Notes under the pieces: generated by a model
What the model saw: only the letters and a program-made list of their open reading frames with translations
Told to the model about the DNA's origin: nothing
Database searches by the model: none
NCBI GenBank assembly: GCA_025526995.1
Contig: JAHLKG010000007.1
Coordinates: 186,001 to 250,000, forward strand
Source: Powellomyces hirtus
Lineage: Eukaryota > Chytridiomycota > Chytridiomycetes > Spizellomycetales > Powellomycetaceae
Direction: 5' to 3'
Length of the DNA: 64,000 bases
Program-made: the position numbers and the translations under genes
Shown: in pieces, positions 1-11,334 of the stretch
How the letters are laid out: every line of letters begins with the position of its first letter
Position numbering within the stretch: position 1 is the first letter of the stretch

Positions 1-670
1 AAGCAACGCAAATCAAAGCATAAAAAAATATGCATGCATAAGTTTCACAACTAATGATAATGATATACTATACTCTGCAACACAACAAAACCCACGCCGC
101 TGCAAATGACAGGTTCAGCCTCATCAAGCAACAATCGTCCGTGCTTTTCTGCCCGAACATATGAATGTTTGACTGGCAACGACAAGTTGGAAAAAAGGTC
201 CTACCCCGGGACACGACTCTCCATTTTTACCGACGGAGACGGGGAGAGATTGCTATGCCACTCTGCCCCACAAGCGAAGGAAGAGGCGGAGCTGTCCACA
301 GAGAGGTACTGTAGGAAGCACTAGTACTGAACAGGATAAAAGGCGCACCCGCGGCCAAATCAAGATGGACCGGACTTTTTCCAATGTCAATCTCCATGCA
401 TCCGCAAAGAGGTGTCCGTGTTTCCGCCCCGTCAGAAAAAAGTCGGAGCTGTTCTCAGTGGCGTGCTACTGTAGTACTGTACCTGTAAGATCGGATCCCC
501 TGTGCTCCAACGCCAATTGCAATGCTACCCACCTCGTTACTACTGTAATGCCCCCCACGCACTGCGGCTGTTAACCGACTCTACAAAAGCTGCGCCACGC
601 GTTACAAGCGGCCTGCCTGTCTTGCGCAAACCGACACGCAACGGCACCGGCATTCTCCAAACACAAAGAC
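1..670. other. Upstream region without a recognised gene
   Basis: Short open frames are present on both strands (one of 72 codons at 106-324) but none has a recognisable domain or a plausible exon partner. The part nearest position 671 should hold the promoter and 5' leader of the haem-binding protein gene that follows. Confidence 0.4.
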
Positions 671-1149
671 ATGACAAGCGACTCCAAAACGATAACGGTA
701 GCTGAGCTAGCAAAGCACGACGGGACAGATCCCGCTCTGCCGATCTATCTGGCCGTCAAGGGCACCGGTGAATGTCACATTGCTCCCCCCGTACAACAGA
801 ACAATGTCGATCAGTCGACATCTGACTATTAGCTTCGTATAGTGTTTGATGTCTCACCAGCGCGCGATATGTACACTCCGGGCAATGGATACCACGTCTT
901 TGCCGGCAAAGATGCGTCCCGAGCTCTTGGCAAAAGTTCGCTGAAGCCTGAAGATTGCATTGCGGACTATTCGGTGTTGACACCCGAGGAAATGGAAACG
1001 TTGGACAAGTGGGAGGCACACTACCGGAAAAAGTACAGTGTTGTGGGGACAGTCAGTGGTAAGATTTTCACAACGTCTGAGGGTCTGGAGTTTTGCTGCA
1101 TCGAACAAAGTTTGCTGACGTGTCTACGTTCTGCTGTTCAGATCCATGA
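671..1149 (+). CDS. Soluble MAPR/Dap1-type cytochrome b5-like haem-binding protein
   Basis: Relatives bind haem and support cytochrome P450 enzymes, notably in sterol synthesis (family knowledge). Three exons fit, 671-767, 843-1058 and 1142-1149, with GT-AG introns in phase 1, giving 106 residues from the first ATG. In order one sees the b5-fold opening (GTDP, then P-I-Y-L-A-V-K-G), V-F-D-V, Y-x-P-G-x-G-Y, FAGKDASRALG, the LT-x2-E-x-ETL-x2-W helix and the closing KYSVVG. There is no membrane anchor, unlike yeast Dap1 and animal PGRMC1; size and layout match the short soluble plant proteins. The last exon is only about three codons; reading through the second intron would instead add about 60 unrelated residues, so the exact C-terminus is the weak point. 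Confidence 0.85.
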
Positions 1150-1228
1150 AGTTTATTGTCTGTTAAGTCCCGGCTTTGCCACGTTTCCAAGCTGGAATAA
1201 TGAGACCCTGCAGATACAGTTGAGATAG

Positions 1229-2195
1229 TCTAGCCGTAGATTTAATGTATGTGACGAGCGAGCTGTAGTTTTAGTATGTGATGACGTCCACCATGTATGC
1301 CTTTTCGCTTGACCCTCCGCTGACAATGTCAATGCTGACTGGCGCGGATCCTGGGAAGAAGGGAAAATTACAGCCAGAGAAGGACTGAAAAGCGGAGCAG
1401 TCCTCAGAAGAAAAAAAAGAAATCAGAATCGTATTATTGTAGTAGGTTCCTTGTCCCTTCATTCGATTTACCAGCACCAGACCTTGCAAAAAAAACCCCC
1501 CGTACATGTGACTTCATGAGTTAAAGATCTGGAAGGACAAGCGCGTGATCCATTGGCAGACGGAGTCACTTCTTTGGCACAGGCATCTCGGACTCGTCGT
1601 GCGTGAGGTACAGTAGAACGCATCGGCACATTTTGGGTTACAGAAACGAGAAAGGATGCGCTCGGATGCGCTCCCTGTTTCCAACAGATCGATGTCTTTT
1701 TCCCAGTGGGCCCCTATACCTAATCGGGTGTTATTATACCTCACGATGTGGGATGCAGCGCCATTGTGGTTGTGTGATTGCAGCACTCTGCTTTTCAGTC
1801 TAGATGGCCATAAGGCACGATGTGGTCAGCAGTGACACTTTGCGCAAAGCAGGTTGATTGTCATCTTTGTTTGTGCATACGGACGCCAGTGTATGTTTGA
1901 TAAAACCCGGGAGGGATACGTCCGGGGGGTTAGAAAGGAGGGAGAAAAGAAAAAGGAAACAAAGTGGGAAAAACGGGGAGAAAGCAAGAAAGCAAGCAAA
2001 GAACAAGAAGGAATAAATACAGGCAAATGAGCGCTACACTAAACAATCTCATAGATTATTCTTCAAGCGGCATGGTATTTCCGGGGAGGGAATCAGTAGG
2101 GAATGGACGGGGACTGCGGGGATCCCAGTTCAGGTATTTCGGTGGATATCGAACAGCGGCGGAATCTGTAGCGTAGGAAGTGCGATGATGGGCCT
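1229..2195. other. Convergent intergenic region
   Basis: This lies between the 3' ends of the MAPR gene (+) and the CNOT9 gene (-). Only short open frames occur and none looks coding. It should hold both 3' untranslated regions and polyadenylation sites; a purine-rich stretch around 1930-2000 is the only visible compositional feature. Confidence 0.4.
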
Positions 2196-3233
2196 TTACG
2201 CGTTGTCGGAGAGGTTTAGGAGGAGAGTGGCAAGGCATCTGTTTTGATGAGGAAGATTCATAGGGCGACGTCAGAGAATGTTTGATCAACAAGAGACGAA
2301 ACACCAGGGTTAGAGAGAAACCTCTGTCTCGTGCAACTTACCGTTTGGTAGTGATATCATCTTTCAAAATTTGCGAGAACGTGGTATCTCTGAGGGGTTC
2401 TGGCAAACACTGTCTGAGTGCCTCCCTCGCTCTCGGGTTATCGGACAAGCGCATGTAACACCTAATGACGTGTTTAAGCAGACGGATGGACTGTTGTCCA
2501 ATGAGTTGGTTGACCATATTGGAAAGCACGGTTCCAACCGCGTAGAAGCGCTCGTAGGTTTGGCAAATGTAGTTCAATCCCATGTCGTCGAGCAGAATTT
2601 TTTGGACAATGAAGATGGCGACTGTTTTGGAGAGCTCGCTCCCGGTTTCCATGATGCGCAGGCACAGAGGGATGATTTCCGTCGAAAGCAGGAACTTGAT
2701 CACTTCCGAATTGTCATTTTGTTTGACGAGGGCACCAATGACTCCGAGACTGGTCAGACGAAGGTATTCGAAGGGGCGGGTTTTGCTGGTGGTGTTCAGA
2801 AACGGGTACAGGAAGAGGGGTATATGCGCTAAGTTGAGAAGAGGACATGATACGGTGAGATTAATGAGATCCAGCGTGTTTTCGGTCGTTCGAAGGGCAG
2901 TTCAGCTGTGGCTCTTTACCATTTAGAAACAAGGCGCGCGTTTCGTTGTGGCTTGCAACGCACTGGAGCAGCGCAAGAGCATTGCAAACGCGATTTGATG
3001 CGTGGCCGGTCAAGGTTGGCGGCATGAGCATCGGGTAGACCGATACAATTTCCTGCAACAGAGCTGCCATAACCCCAAACGAATGCCACAAGATCGGTGC
3101 CAGGTCTTCGTAGGCCTCTCGCTTTTTGCTCAAGTCCAACAACGCCTGCTCGCGCGACGCAGGGTATGTCAGGTCGAGGATCAGTTGGTAGACCTCCTCC
3201 TCATCCAGTTGCTGGCTCTGCTGTTGGTTCTGT

Positions 3234-3265
<32 letters not shown>

Positions 3266-3487
3266 TTGTTGTTGGTGTTGCTGCTGTTGCTGCTGTTGGG
3301 CGAACTTGAGGTCGCTGGGGAGATTGTTGGATCCGCTAGCTCCGCCGCCATAACCCAGGGCGTTCGCGGCAGCCAGACTGGAGGCGGAGACTGACAGCGG
3401 GTTCATGCCGTGCAAAGGAGCGTTGGGGGCAGGTGGCAGGTTTTGGTAGAGGTAGGGTTGCGCGTGGTGTTGGCCGATCGAATGCAT
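2196..3487 (-). CDS. CNOT9: CCR4-NOT complex subunit CNOT9 / RCD1 (Caf40)
   Basis: Armadillo-type scaffold subunit of the CCR4-NOT deadenylase, acting in mRNA decay and repression in the cytoplasm. Three exons fit: 3487-2920, 2828-2342 and 2238-2196, 365 residues in total. After about 90 residues of low-complexity sequence, including a polyQ run, the RCD1 domain starts at L-D-E-E-E-V-Y-Q-L and shows the hallmark [18 protein letters not shown] and [10 protein letters not shown]. It continues across the first intron (ALFLN-G / A-H-I-P-L-F-L-Y) and through [16 protein letters not shown] to KDDITTKR / C-L-A-T-L-L-L-N-L. The last exon supplies only the final 14 codons, and conservation of the K-R-x-L-A motif supports it. 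The polyQ N-terminus is an elaboration; the core is intact. It is divergent from Pelota, another mRNA-surveillance gene. Confidence 0.95.
3228..3300 (-). repeat. CAG/CAA tract encoding polyglutamine in CNOT9
   Basis: Imperfect CAG/CAA triplets on the minus strand encode nearly pure glutamine just before the RCD1 domain. The opposite strand gives an apparent leucine/valine-rich frame that is only a shadow. Confidence 0.85.
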
Positions 3488-4018
3488 GGCCCCTGACAGA
3501 GCTGGGGAGAGAGGAACTTAGCCCACTTGTGTTTCGGGTTGGTGCAGCTACAGAATACAGGTGATCCCCATATGGTTGCGACACTGGCAATCCGCGCAGA
3601 CTCTGGGCAACCACGTTTGCGCAGGTCGCGCGTTGTGCGTCTTCTTTGCTTTTACGACGGGACACAGCGCACTCGGTACTCACCGTGAGACTCTGGAGGG
3701 TTTGTTTGTCTGTACCGGGAAGCCAGTTGGGAGGTTTACCATATACTAAACAGCGACAAGAATAAGAATCAATTGGACCAACGGAGTGCTAATGGAGAGG
3801 AAGGAAGGTGTGAGATGATGGGGACTCGACTTACCGTGCCACGTGATTCACTCTTGCTTATTATATAATAGAGTAAGCAACAATCGATCCAAAGCAGCCA
3901 TCCTACATCCAAGCACACCATGTCATCTCTCACTTTCCTCGCTTTCTCTCACTCTCTCTTTTTTCTCGAAAAACCAACAAAACAAAAGCGGAACCAACGC
4001 AAGGCAAAATCGCTTAAA
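3488..4018. promoter_or_regulatory. Shared divergent promoter region of CNOT9 and Pelota
   Basis: About 530 bases separate the two start codons on opposite strands, so both promoters and 5' leaders must lie here. A minus-strand CAG just upstream of the CNOT9 ATG could be a 3' splice site of a leader intron. The block around 3840-3880 holds TA-rich sequence; no certain core element can be named. Confidence 0.45.
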
Positions 4019-5851
4019 ATGAAGCTCATACACAAATTTATTGAAAAGGACAGGTCGGGGAACGTCACCCTGCTTCCTGAAGAACAAGAGGACATGTGGC
4101 ACGCCTACAACCTCATCGCAAAAGACGACCTCCTCAAAAGCACCACAATACGGTATGTGAAACTGCACTCGTCGCAGCCAGGTCTCTCTCGCGACCATCA
4201 TTGATTTCGGTCCTCTTTTGCTCACTTGCTGTATACCTTTCTTCGCAGGCGCGTCGTGTCAGAGTCGACGACCGGAAGCACCGACAAGTCCACCGTCCGC
4301 ACCGTCCTGACCATACAGGTCGAATCAGTAGAGTTTGACACGCAGGCTTGCATGCTGAGAGTTGCAGGGAGAAATGTCGTCGAAAACAAGTTTGTTAAGG
4401 TAAAAAGTTGATTGCAACAATGGGGGAACGAGGGAGGGGTCAGGACCAGGTCGCGAGCACATCAAAGGGAGAGAGCGTGAGCGAACAGAATGAAGAGAGC
4501 CGGCCTGCGAATGCTGCAGGAATTCGAACAAGAGCGTACAGCATGGAACTGTCGCGGAGAGGCTGCTTGCGGCGTAAGGATTCGCGTCTACCTTCCCGGG
4601 GTGATCCTGTTGCCCGCAGCTGTCGGGAGGCGCAACAACAGATTTTTGTGATGCCCGCCCCCCGCCCTCGCAGAGCCTGGCTGAAGTGAAAATGCAGGAC
4701 CACATGTTCTGTTAGTTAGCAAACGTCACCCATTGCCGGCCATTCATATCTCACCCCCCGTGTTTCCCCTTGTGCTATCTTCCTCAGATGGGCGGGTACC
4801 ACACCTTAGACCTCGAGCTAAATCGAAACTTTACATTGACCAAACCTGAATGGGACGTCATTGCGCTGGAACGCATCGACGATGCCTGCAACATTGCCAA
4901 TCGAGCCGACGTAGCCGCAATCGTGCTGGAAGAAGGCCTCGCGAACCTGTGTCTCGTTACCCAAAACATGACCATTGTCCGTCAACGCATCGAAATCAAC
5001 ATCCCGCGAAAACGGAAAGGATCAACGACTAACCATGAAAAGGGCATGGCGAGATTCTATGATCAGATCTATCAGGCGATATTGAGACATGTCAATTTTG
5101 AGATCGTCAAAGTCTTGATTATAGCAAGTCCAGGGTTTGTCAAGGTAGCTAACGATGACACTGATTGGTTCCCCCCTTTGCCACATAATGTTAAACCTCA
5201 CCCATCTTACATTGTCTCCAGGACTCACTTCTCCAATACATCAACGCCACCGCCATCCGTACCGACAACAAAACCATTATGGAAAACCGCTCTAAATTCC
5301 TCCTCGTCTACTGCTCCTCGGGCCAAAAACACGCGCTCACCGAAGTGCTCTCTCAACCCGTCGTGCAAAACCAGTTATCAGACACTAAATACGCTAACGA
5401 GGTCCGCACCCTGCAGCGATTCTACACGGTTCTCGCCCATGATCCGGATAAAGCATTTTACGGGTTCCAACATGTCGCCCTCGCGGCGGATAGAGGCGCC
5501 ATTGAGGTCCTGATGGTCACGGATGAACTATTTAGGTGGGTTGTTTCAGCGGGAACCCCACCCCCTCTTTTTATGCTGCTGCTGAATTCTCCCTCTTCAT
5601 CTAGGTCAGCAGACATTCCCACCCGGCGGAAGTACATTGCCCTCGTCGAACAAGTCCGCGCCGCCGGCGGCGGCAGCACGGTGCTCGTCTTCTCTTCCCT
5701 CCACACCTCGGGCGAACAGCTTTCCCAGCTCACGGGCGTCGCTGCCATCCTCAACTTCCCGTTACCCGAAATAGAAGAAGTGGCCGAGGAAGAGGAACGC
5801 CAGAAAGTGGAGGATGAGCGATTGAGACAGCTTGGGGACACACCCGAATGA
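4019..5851 (+). CDS. PELO: Pelota / Dom34 ribosome-rescue factor
   Basis: eRF1-like protein that with Hbs1 splits stalled ribosomes in no-go and non-stop decay. Five exons fit: 4019-4152, 4249-4399, 4788-5144, 5222-5535 and 5605-5851, giving 400 residues. The start M-K-L-I-H-K-x-I-E-K-D is the classical Pelota N-terminus, so the in-frame ATG 99 bases upstream is not used. Further landmarks are DMWHAYNLI, GGYHTLDLELNR-x-F, the central domain I-N-I-P-R-K-R-K around NHEKGMARF, VLIIASPGFVKD, and the C-terminal domain (KALTEVL-like, YGFQHV, DELFRS, LTGVAAILNFPLP). No GGQ peptide-release motif is present, as expected for Pelota rather than eRF1. The fourth intron (69 bases) lacks stops in frame, so unspliced message would still be read through. 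Confidence 0.96.
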
Positions 5852-6219
5852 TGAAGATAGCGCGACAGATACCACCACAGCTCCCCCCTCCCCATGCATA
5901 TACAGTATATACATTCGCGCGCACCCCAACGTCGCTGATGTGTAAATACCCTTCCCCTCCCCCACCCCTCTCATGTACATAGTATAGTGCAGCACCCCGT
6001 AAATTATAAAGCTGGCTACCCCACCCTCTGCTGCCTCGGAGCCTACTACAGTCCAAGAGTTTTGCTGACAAAACATTTGCGGATCGGATGCGACCTTTGT
6101 ATGTGTGTGTATATGGTGGGTATCTGTGTGTTGAGTTGGTATATCTGTATTCAGAACACACAAACCCAGGAAAAAAAAAAAAGAATTGTCACGACTGGCT
6201 GTGTTGGCCTCCTATCAAT
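5852..6219. other. Convergent 3' region
   Basis: This separates the stop codons of Pelota (+) and the CEP95-like gene (-). No coding signal is seen; it should hold both 3' ends. Confidence 0.4.
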
Positions 6220-8917
6220 TCACCGATCCCTATATCCAAACGCCAAATTCTCTTCGACCCCCCACGCATCCAACTCCCTAAACACGAGATCGTTGACATC
6301 CACCTCCAACTTCTCCCTGACCTTCTTCACATGGGATTTGGCCTCCTCCTTCTGCTGCCTGAGCAATTTCCTTACTTCCTCACTCTGGGCTTTGAGCACA
6401 AGACGTTCCTCGCGTTTGGCTTCCTCGAGCTGCTCCTTGAGGAGGTCCAACTGGGTTTTGTAAAAATGTTCTTTGGCGTCCTGGGTTTTCTTCATTTGAG
6501 TGTGTTTCAGTTGGGCGTGGGCGCGGGTTTGGGCGCGCGCGTCAATGATGGCGCGCCGTTGGGTGGCCGTGTACGTGTCGTAGAGGTGTTTGATGAGTTG
6601 TTCGTCCTTGTGTTTCAGGGTCGTGCGGTGGTGTTGTACGATGCGCGCCGCTTCCGCGGCCCGTTGGTTGGCGGCGATGATGCGTCGGCGCTGCGCGTGG
6701 TGGGCGGATTGTGTGGCGAGGAGGGTTGGGCGGGATGAGGGCGGGCGCTGAAGAAAGGTAGGGGTTACATGTGTGGAATGGCGATAGCATGCTGCAGTGT
6801 CAGTTGCGGGGAGCGGCGGGGGTGGGGGGGGGGGGGGGGGGAAGGACCAACTTACGTTTTGCACGAGCGAGTCACCAACCGTTTTCGCATGCTGTTTCAA
6901 CGGATGCAGTGTCGCCTCCGCCTCATTCTCATCTCTCTGCCTCCGTACTTTCCTTCCCCACAGCCGATCATCCAGAGCGCGTGTCCACGTCTCCACCTGG
7001 CGGGTCCAATTCCGATCGTCCACTTTTGTCGACGCGAGGGCGGCGGGGAGAGCCTTCTCAATATCGCGTCGATACAGCTCCAAATTCGTTTCTGCTTGCG
7101 ACAGCGCCGGACGGGTTCTGGTACTGCTACGGGTACTGCTACGGCCACCAGCTCGATTTGTTTCGTCATTGTCAGAGGTCGGAGAGACAGATTCGGCCAC
7201 GACCCATGTACGTGCTGAACGGCGGCGTTGTTGTTGGAGCCGGCGGAGGGTGGGGGCGGGTGGGGTGCGGCGAACATGATGACGCCGGTGGTGGGGAGAT
7301 GTAGGGGATTTGCGGGGCGTGAGTTGGGCTAGTCGGCGGCGTTTGAGGGCTTTGGTGAAGGGGGTATCGGTTGGGAGTACATTGAGAAGGCTTCGACGCC
7401 GCTGGAAAATTACATAAAAAAGAAAGGTTAGCAAGTTAGCCTTTACTATTGTCCCGTGCGGGAGGGTTACCTTTGGCGCCGCACTCCTGTTGGGCGTTCC
7501 CATCATCCTCTTCTGCATCGCTATCCGGCGTGTTCTGGACATTCCACCCCCACTGCTCGCGCTAGCCCGACTATCATCGTTCGAATGCGACTCCCAATCT
7601 CCATTCTCGTCAAGGCCATACCCCTCATTCAGGGACCTTCGCGCCCTCAAAAACTCCTCCACATCGTCCGTGACGTCAGTGAGGACGTCCGTGTCGCGGC
7701 CCGAGCGGATACGGCGTCGGCGGGGTTGTGTGATATCTGACTCAGATGGTTGTTGTTGTTGTTGTTGATGATGATGATGAGGTTGTGATGACTCTGGTTC
7801 ATCTCGTTCGTAGTCGTAATCGTAGTAATCATCATCATACGTCGTGTTCTCGTCTTTGGCAATAGCCGAGACGTCAGAGAACTCGTCAACGTGGTCATGG
7901 TCATGGTCTGTGGGCTCGCGCTCAGGGTCGCTTTCGTCGGTGTTGTTTTCGGGTGAGACAAAGGTGCTGAAACTGGAGGTTTCTCTGAGCGGGTGGCCCG
8001 CCGACGACCGGGTCTGCCACCGATGATGCCGACTCTCACGTTCACGTCGTTGCCGCTGTCGTGACGGGCTAAACGATCGATCACATTCCTCATCATCCTC
8101 TTCCTCGTCCTCCCACTCTTCGCCCTCACCACTCTTCTTCTCAAACTCCTCCCGCGCACTGTCCCGGGGCGTCTCATCACCCTCATCATCTTTTTCACCA
8201 ACCCCCTCGAAAATAAGCGCGCCAAGCTCCGCAAAAATCTCCACCAAACACCGCACGGCGCGCGGCGCACCCGCCACGACCTCCGCGGCTTGGATGTGGC
8301 TCAGATCCGTACCCGCGAGAACGGTTGAGGAGAGTTCGGAGAGAACCAGCTGCACGTTGTGCACGCGGGAGGCGTGCGTGGGCGCCGGGCGGTGGATGTT
8401 GGGAATACGGGTTTGGAAGAGGCCTGCCAGAGAAAAAAAAATAAAAAATGGCAAGAATGAGGAGATTTAGTAATGTATTTCACGAAATAATTTTCAGACT
8501 CCATCCCGGGTAATGACCAAGGTTGCGTTGGAGTTTTTGAATTCAGATACATATATGAAGCACATACCTTCAAACAACGCAACCCACAAGGCAGGCACGC
8601 ATTCCTTCAGCGACGCGACCGCCAGCGGGACGCCGAGATGCCTCAATAGTCTATTGACCGTATCCACGAACGCTGTAGCAATAACGAAAAATCACACCAT
8701 ATCAACATTTTGCACAGTCCAGTCATGTCGCTAAGCTTTGCTTTGGGTTTTGGTGCCCTTATACGTATATCCACTCACGTTGCTCGTCGCGGCTTCCATT
8801 CCGCGATTTAGGGTGAGGATGTCGTCTGTGGTGGTGGTGGTGAGTGACCGGCGAGCTGTTGATGCTATCTCTGCTGGAGATGCTGGCGGTGGTGAGGGTG
8901 GTTGTCCGGTGTTTCAT
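6220..8917 (-). CDS. CEP95-like centrosomal/basal-body protein
   Basis: Five exons fit: 8917-8779, 8672-8568, 8423-7471, 7401-6856 and 6747-6220, about 756 residues. Exons 2-3 form a calponin-homology-like N-terminal domain: [25 protein letters not shown], then [13 protein letters not shown]4-G-T-D-L-S-H-I and LVEIFAEL. This pattern (N-V-Q, D-L-S-H-I, L-x-E-I-F) matches the CEP95/CCDC45 N-terminal domain of human centrosomes. The middle is a disordered D/E- and R/S-rich region; the C-terminal 170 residues are a long charged coiled coil (repeating [12 protein letters not shown]). An in-frame ATG at 8980 would add 21 residues. Introns of 69 and 108 bases are stopless and in frame; the second would encode polyproline if retained. 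It is divergent from IFT38, which fits a ciliary role. The family match is by remembered pattern only. Confidence 0.7.
6824..6841. repeat. Poly-G tract (poly-C in the sense of a CEP95-like intron)
   Basis: About 18 consecutive G on the plus strand lie inside the last intron of the CEP95-like gene, shortly after its 5' splice site. On the coding strand it is a pure pyrimidine run. Confidence 0.9.
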
Positions 8918-9199
8918 TTGTTGCTGGAAAACGCAAAAGCATAACCGAGGGGTTGAAGGGAGAAGTGTGACGGATCTCACACATGTCTCTTTTGACAGGC
9001 GCGTCCGTCAGTTGAAGTCCGTCGCGTGCAAAATCCACGCGCGTGAAAAAAGAGACCGAGAGACTCCGCTCGCTCCCTGTCCAAAAAGTACTTTTTCCTT
9101 TCATCATAAATTCCGTCCTCACACAGCAAACATCAACTCAATCTGCCCACCCTTATCTCCACCCGCACATCACACCCCATACCCACACCAATTCCAACC
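8918..9199. promoter_or_regulatory. Bidirectional promoter between two ciliary genes
   Basis: Only about 280 bases (220 if the longer CEP95-like start is used) separate the start codons of the CEP95-like gene (-) and IFT38 (+). The segment must drive both. I looked for an RFX-type X-box palindrome and saw no clear match. Confidence 0.5.
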
Positions 9200-11334
9200 A
9201 TGTCATATCGAGAGATGCGCTGTACGGTACACACATTTCATCACCGCTACCCTCCTCCCACCCATGATATCTCACAATATCATATGTCATTTTTTTTGTT
9301 CTTTTTCAGCCTTCACGGAGAAAATGCGGCTGCTTGGCTACCCCCGCTTGGTATCCATGGAATCGTTCCGTATGCCAAATTTCTCGTTGTTGGCGGATAT
9401 ACTGCTGTGGCTGGTGAAAAGGTGGGGGTTTGAAAACGGAGCGCAGAGGACGGGAAAGTGGTGGGGGGAGGAGCTTGATTCTGATGCATGTGTTTTTTTT
9501 TGGTGGGATTTAGTTATGATCCCACGGCAGAAATCCCCGACGACATTGACACGGAGCAAGACCGGATAATTTTTGTCAAAAGCGTTGCGTTGTTCATGGT
9601 AAGGGATTCCAGAAGAAGAGATGTTGGGGTGTTGCGATGCTCCGCTGACTCTCACAATGCTTCTTTGTTTTGATTAGGCGCCAAAAGCACACATCAAACT
9701 CAATACGCGGAGATTGTATATGGCGGACGGCAGTTGTGTAAGGGAATTGGCCAAGATTGTGGATTTGCTGCATGAGGCGGTTGCAATGCGGGCGAGTGAT
9801 GCTGGCGAGGTAATATGCGAGCTATAAGAAAACAGCCCACTCTCTCCCCCCCCCCCCCCCCCCACCCCGCGACCCGCCATTCTTCCCGTCTCTTGTGCTC
9901 TCTTGCACTCCGTAATGCCATTATACCAACACTCTTCTTCTGCCACTTGTGCACTATTAGGAAACGGCGCGCATTCACCCCCTCGACATCTCCTCCAAAC
10001 TGCCTCAACTCAAGACCTGCCGGCTGCTCGCGACCGAAATCACGGAACGCGGGGCCAAGCTCTACGACTCGCTCGGGCACGAACTCTTGTACCGGGACAT
10101 CCGGTCCGCCATCATCTCGCGGCCATTCGAGCTCGGCGCGATGGAATCCTCGGTGAAATCGTCCATCCGTGCGCTCGTGGAGCTCAACACAACCACCCGC
10201 ACGACCCTCGCCAACCTCGCCGCCGACGAATCCAACCTTATTTCCAAAATCGACAAAAAGAAAATCGAGCTCGAGCGCGCCCAAAAGAGGTTGTTGTCGC
10301 TCCAGAGTGTTCGCCCAGCCTACATGGACGAATACGAGCGCATCGAGAAAGATCTCGGCGCCCTTTACAACGCATACATGGAAAAGTTTCGCAATGTCAC
10401 CTACTTGGAACAGCAACTGGATGAACATAATAGAGTCGAGCAAGATAAGTTTGAGGAGACCGAGGAGAGCTTGAAGAAGATGCAGATGAAATTGCAGGAG
10501 GAGGAAATGAGGTTGTTGAGGGGTGATAAGGATCTGGGGTCGGTGTATGAGGATGTTGGCAGAGGAAACGGAAGTGGACAGAGTCCGGCGAGAGAAGGAG
10601 GTGTGCAGTTGACGAGGCCGAAAGGTAAAACTTACGAATCCATTCCCTGCCGTGTCTTTCAAAGTCCCCATCGTCGCACTCTTTCACTCTCAATCTCATC
10701 AAAGTCCCCATCCTACCACTCCTTTACTCCGAATCTCATCACCTCTTTGCCTCCTCTTCCCCACTTTCCCGCAGGTGCAGGCCATCGCTCCCGCTCATTC
10801 AAAACCCTCTCCGGCACCGGCTCGGACTCGGCCTCGCCCACCCCGTCCTCACCGCAAACCAAATCCACGTCCCGCCTCGCCAAACACTCCAACATGGACC
10901 AAGACGGCATCATCAACACCCCAGCCTCTGCCCTCGACGACGACGACGACGATGACAACTCATTTGATATAGACGACGGCTCCCATAGCGAGGGCTCCAT
11001 AACCGCCGAATCCAATTCCCAATCCCACTCTCACCACTCGACCGGCCACCGTAACAACAACACCCATAACAAACATGCGAATGATGATGCGGACCCTGAT
11101 GACAATGACAATGATGATGATGATGATGATGACGATGAAGGCCACGCGGACTTGTCCGACGACTTCAACGACGATGATCTGGAAGACGACGATGACGACG
11201 ACGACGAATTGGAGTTGATGATGGATGCGGGGAGAGGTGGAGGCAGTGAGCGGGGCCTTGGGGCCCGGGGGCACCGCAATGGAGCGTTTGGAGAGGAGGA
11301 GGAGGGGGAGAGTGGGGAGGATAATGATTTTTGA
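9200..11334 (+). CDS. IFT38: Intraflagellar transport protein IFT38 (CLUAP1/qilin)
   Basis: Subunit of the IFT-B complex that carries cargo in the growing cilium. Six exons fit: 9200-9221, 9310-9421, 9514-9598, 9678-9809, 9961-10624 and 10775-11334, 524 residues. The N-terminus is diagnostic: [26 protein letters not shown]-x-PNF, LLWLVK, YDP-x-x-x-[10 protein letters not shown]-x2-F-V-K, then [11 protein letters not shown] and LY-x-ADG. This calponin-homology-like head is followed by a long coiled coil (about residues 190-330) and an acidic D/E-rich tail with long aspartate runs. The fifth intron is 150 bases, in frame and stopless, so its removal is inferred from its good splice sites. Presence of this gene implies a motile flagellated stage. 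Confidence 0.95.
9846..9863. repeat. Poly-C tract in an IFT38 intron
   Basis: About 18 consecutive C lie on the sense strand of the fourth IFT38 intron. Confidence 0.9.
10937..11214 (+). repeat. GAC/GAT triplet tracts encoding polyaspartate in IFT38
   Basis: Three separate runs of GAC/GAT triplets encode D-rich stretches in the C-terminal tail of IFT38. They show triplet-slippage sequence kept in frame. Confidence 0.8.

Noticed and set aside
3002..3394. Leucine/valine-rich frame on the plus strand
   Set aside because: Antisense of the CNOT9 polyglutamine tract.
4170..4760. Open frames inside the second Pelota intron (4400-4787)
   Set aside because: They carry no recognisable domain and lie between well-supported splice sites.
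9813..10671. Long minus-strand frame opposite IFT38 exon 5
   Set aside because: Antisense shadow; the plus-strand coiled coil of IFT38 is supported by family motifs and splicing.
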